Shown one piece after another: positions 51,197-52,977 of a stretch of 52,977 nt of DNA. Every line of letters begins with the position of its first letter. The stretch's first letter is position 1. The stretch comes from an uncultured Alphaproteobacteria bacterium. Its GTDB lineage: Bacteria > Pseudomonadota > Alphaproteobacteria > Caulobacterales > Hyphomonadaceae. The notes under the pieces are model-generated. The model had not been told where the DNA came from and did no database searches. It saw nothing but the letters and a program-made list of their open reading frames with translations. The position numbers were made by a program, and so were the translations under genes. The stretch spans positions 1-52,977 of the forward strand of contig CAIKWZ010000032.1 of assembly GCA_903831255.1 (NCBI GenBank), in the 5' to 3' direction.

Positions 51197-52977
51197 ATGA
51201 AAGCGATCGCCGCGACAACTCCGCCTGTTCCACGGGCGCTCGCTCTTTCGACGGCCCTCCTCCCATTGCTGGCGGCAGGGGTGCTCGCTCCGGAAGCGGC
51301 GGGGCAGCAGCCTGCGGCCGGATCAGCGGTCGAACAGACCCGATCAGCGACACCGGCCCCTGAAAGCGCCGCCCAGGTCTTCGAGGCCGCGTTTTTCAAG
51401 ACCTACAATCCTGTCACGGCGGCTGATATGGTTGTGCGCGTGCCCGGCTTCGAAATCATCGATGGCGAGGATCGCCGCGGCTTCGGCGCGACAGCCGGAA
51501 ACGTCCTCGTCAATGGAGAGCGACCAAGCTCCAAGACATCTATTTCCGATCAGCTCAAACGCATTCCCGCTGACTCCGTTCTTCGACTTGAACTGATCTC
51601 CGGAAGTTCAGGATCAGCGGATGCGCGGGGACAATCCCGCCTCGTAAATGTCGTCCTGAAACCCGCCAGCTCAGGCTCAAGTCCGCTGACCTGGGTCGCC
51701 GGCGTCCGCAACCTGCAGTACTCCGACCGTCTTGGTTACACTCTCCAGCTGTCAAAATCCTTCAGCCTCTCCAAGGATATCGACCTATCGGTCGACATTC
51801 AGACGCCGAACATACGGGGACGCACCGTATCAACAGAGATTGTTCGCGCCGCAAATGGCGGGCTCATCGAATACCGCCAGCAGTTCCAGCAACCCAACTT
51901 CAACGGCGTCCAGGCCGCAGCCAATCTCAAATGGCGCGCCGGCCCGTCCGACAGACTTAGCTTCAACGCGCTCGTGACACCGACAGACAATTCAATCGGG
52001 ATCGCCTCCGTCGTCTACCTTCCGGGCGGCGCCGTCAGGAGTCAGACCTTCGGTCGCGCCGACTACACCACCAACGTCAAAGGTGAAGTCGGCGGCGACT
52101 GGGAGCACCGCGTCTCGGACGTGTTCAACGTCAAGCTGATCGGTCTGGCGACGTTTTCAGCCGCAGACCTTTCCCAGAAGCTCGACACTTTCCTCCCAGC
52201 CGCTCTCGCCAATACGCAGCGACAGACCTCGTCAACAGAGACCGGCGAACGGGTCGGACGTCTTTCGGCCAGCTGGACGGTGAACGACGCCCACACGCTC
52301 GAATTTGGCGGCGAAGGCGCGTTCAATTTCCGTGATACGACCCTGGGTCTGACCAATCAGAAGCCCGGCTTTGCGCCTGTGCCGGTTGTCTTCGCGGTGG
52401 CCGACACACGTGTCGAGGAAGTACGGGGCGAGGTGTTCGTGACGGACGTCTGGACGCTCTCCGACACCCTCACCCTGGAAAGCGGACTGACCTTTGAGGC
52501 GTCCCGCATCACCCAGACCGGCGATGCGACCAAGGAGCGGGAATTCACCTATCCGAAAGCTCAGATCGCGGCGACCTGGAAGGCGGGGCCCGGCAATGAA
52601 CTGCGCGCCAGCGTCAAGCGCGACATAGCTCAGCTCGACTTCTCTGAATTCGCCTCTTCGTTCAATTCCATAGATGCAACCACGATCGTCGGAAATCCGG
52701 GCCTTGAGCCGGAAAAGGCCTGGAAAGCGAAGGTCGAATGGGATCGGCGCTTCGGGAAGAAAGGCGCATTTACACTGGGCGTGTTTCATGACGCGGTCGA
52801 AGACGTGCGGGATCTCGTCGTCATCGGGTCAAATGACGCCTATGGCAACATCGGCGACGGAACGCGCACGGGTGTCGAACTTCGGGCCTCCCTTCCTCTC
52901 GACGGCTTCGGCGTCAGGGGAGGAGAGTTTCGGTTTAACGGATCCTACCAGAAGACGAGCGTCACGGACCCTCTGAC
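51197..52977 (+). CDS. TonB-dependent outer-membrane receptor, 5' part (cut by window end)
   Basis: The frame opens at ATG 51197 and stays open for ~593 codons to the window edge. There is an N-terminal signal (TALLPLLAAGVLA) and a plug domain (AADMVVRVPGFEIIDG, VLVNGERPSSKTSISDQL, RIPADSVLRLELISG). Beta-barrel strands with alternating pattern follow, with late receptor features such as NPGLEPEKAWKAKVEW and FTLGVFHDAVEDV. No clear TonB box is visible. The ligand cannot be told. A weak AACGGG precedes the ATG. Confidence 0.9.
   Translation, partial: MKAIAATTPPVPRALALSTALLPLLAAGVLAPEAAGQQPAAGSAVEQTRSATPAPESAAQVFEAAFFKTYNPVTAADMVVRVPGFEIIDGEDRRGFGATAGNVLVNGERPSSKTSISDQLKRIPADSVLRLELISGSSGSADARGQSRLVNVVLKPASSGSSPLTWVAGVRNLQYSDRLGYTLQLSKSFSLSKDIDLSVDIQTPNIRGRTVSTEIVRAANGGLIEYRQQFQQPNFNGVQAAANLKWRAGPSDRLSFNALVTPTDNSIGIASVVYLPGGAVRSQTFGRADYTTNVKGEVGGDWEHRVSDVFNVKLIGLATFSAADLSQKLDTFLPAALANTQRQTSSTETGERVGRLSASWTVNDAHTLEFGGEGAFNFRDTTLGLTNQKPGFAPVPVVFAVADTRVEEVRGEVFVTDVWTLSDTLTLESGLTFEASRITQTGDATKEREFTYPKAQIAATWKAGPGNELRASVKRDIAQLDFSEFASSFNSIDATTIVGNPGLEPEKAWKAKVEWDRRFGKKGAFTLGVFHDAVEDVRDLVVIGSNDAYGNIGDGTRTGVELRASLPLDGFGVRGGEFRFNGSYQKTSVTDPL

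Overview
The window is high-GC bacterial DNA, most likely from an aerobic alphaproteobacterium of the Caulobacterales/Parvularculales/Hyphomonadaceae kind. The evidence is a GTTC-N7-GTTC SOS operator, a DesK/DesR-type two-component system, several periplasmic quinoproteins with fused cytochrome c, an ABC permease fused to an M1 peptidase, a TonB-dependent receptor, and many ATGA/TGATG-coupled genes. The assignment is an inference from gene style. No rRNA, insertion sequence, integrase or CRISPR array was seen. The only RNA gene found is tRNA-Val(UAC).

Region 1 (1-11.3 kb) looks accessory. It holds an AbiE-type toxin-antitoxin pair with a coupled third gene running off the left edge, and an SOS-controlled umuD'-umuC pair whose UmuD part lacks both protease residues and the cleavable arm. 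It also holds a HelD-type helicase behind an unknown gene, an MbcA/ParS/Xre-RES toxin-antitoxin pair, a lone SMI1/KNR4 protein, and a small minus-strand locus that includes an apparently frameshifted gene. Long gene-poor gaps separate these modules.

Region 2 (11.3-17.2 kb) holds an ABC efflux pump (ATPase and permease), a DesK-like kinase and DesR-like regulator. An alpha/beta hydrolase follows, behind a palindrome that is a candidate regulator site. A MerB-like protein, in which the catalytic Asp appears to be Cys, comes last.

Region 3 (17.7-28.8 kb) carries a TetR regulator divergent from an HXXEE membrane protein with a dyad operator between them. It also has a DHFR-like reductase, a nitroreductase, small membrane and hypothetical proteins, an S41 protease lipoprotein coupled to a small lipoprotein, and a PVA-dehydrogenase-like cytochrome c/quinoprotein. 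A BLUF photoreceptor follows folE by 3 nt. A free cytochrome c resembling the quinoprotein's own cytochrome domain ends the region.

Region 4 (28.8-46.7 kb) has an ABC ATPase, a permease/M1 peptidase fusion and GalM in one coupled operon. A lipoprotein under a 34-bp dyad and a secreted six-repeat protein ending at a strong terminator come next. Then follow an omega-amidase/aminotransferase/ModE-like HTH operon, a polysaccharide set (ligase/polymerase, GT2, GH16), and a four-gene operon of a PQQ dehydrogenase lipoprotein, an NTF2-like protein, a GNAT and a nitrilase.

Region 5 (46.8-53 kb) contains tRNA-Val, a secreted protein of unknown function, an H-NOX nitric-oxide sensor with its HNOBA hybrid histidine kinase, an EEP-family lipoprotein, and the first ~590 codons of a TonB-dependent receptor cut by the window end.
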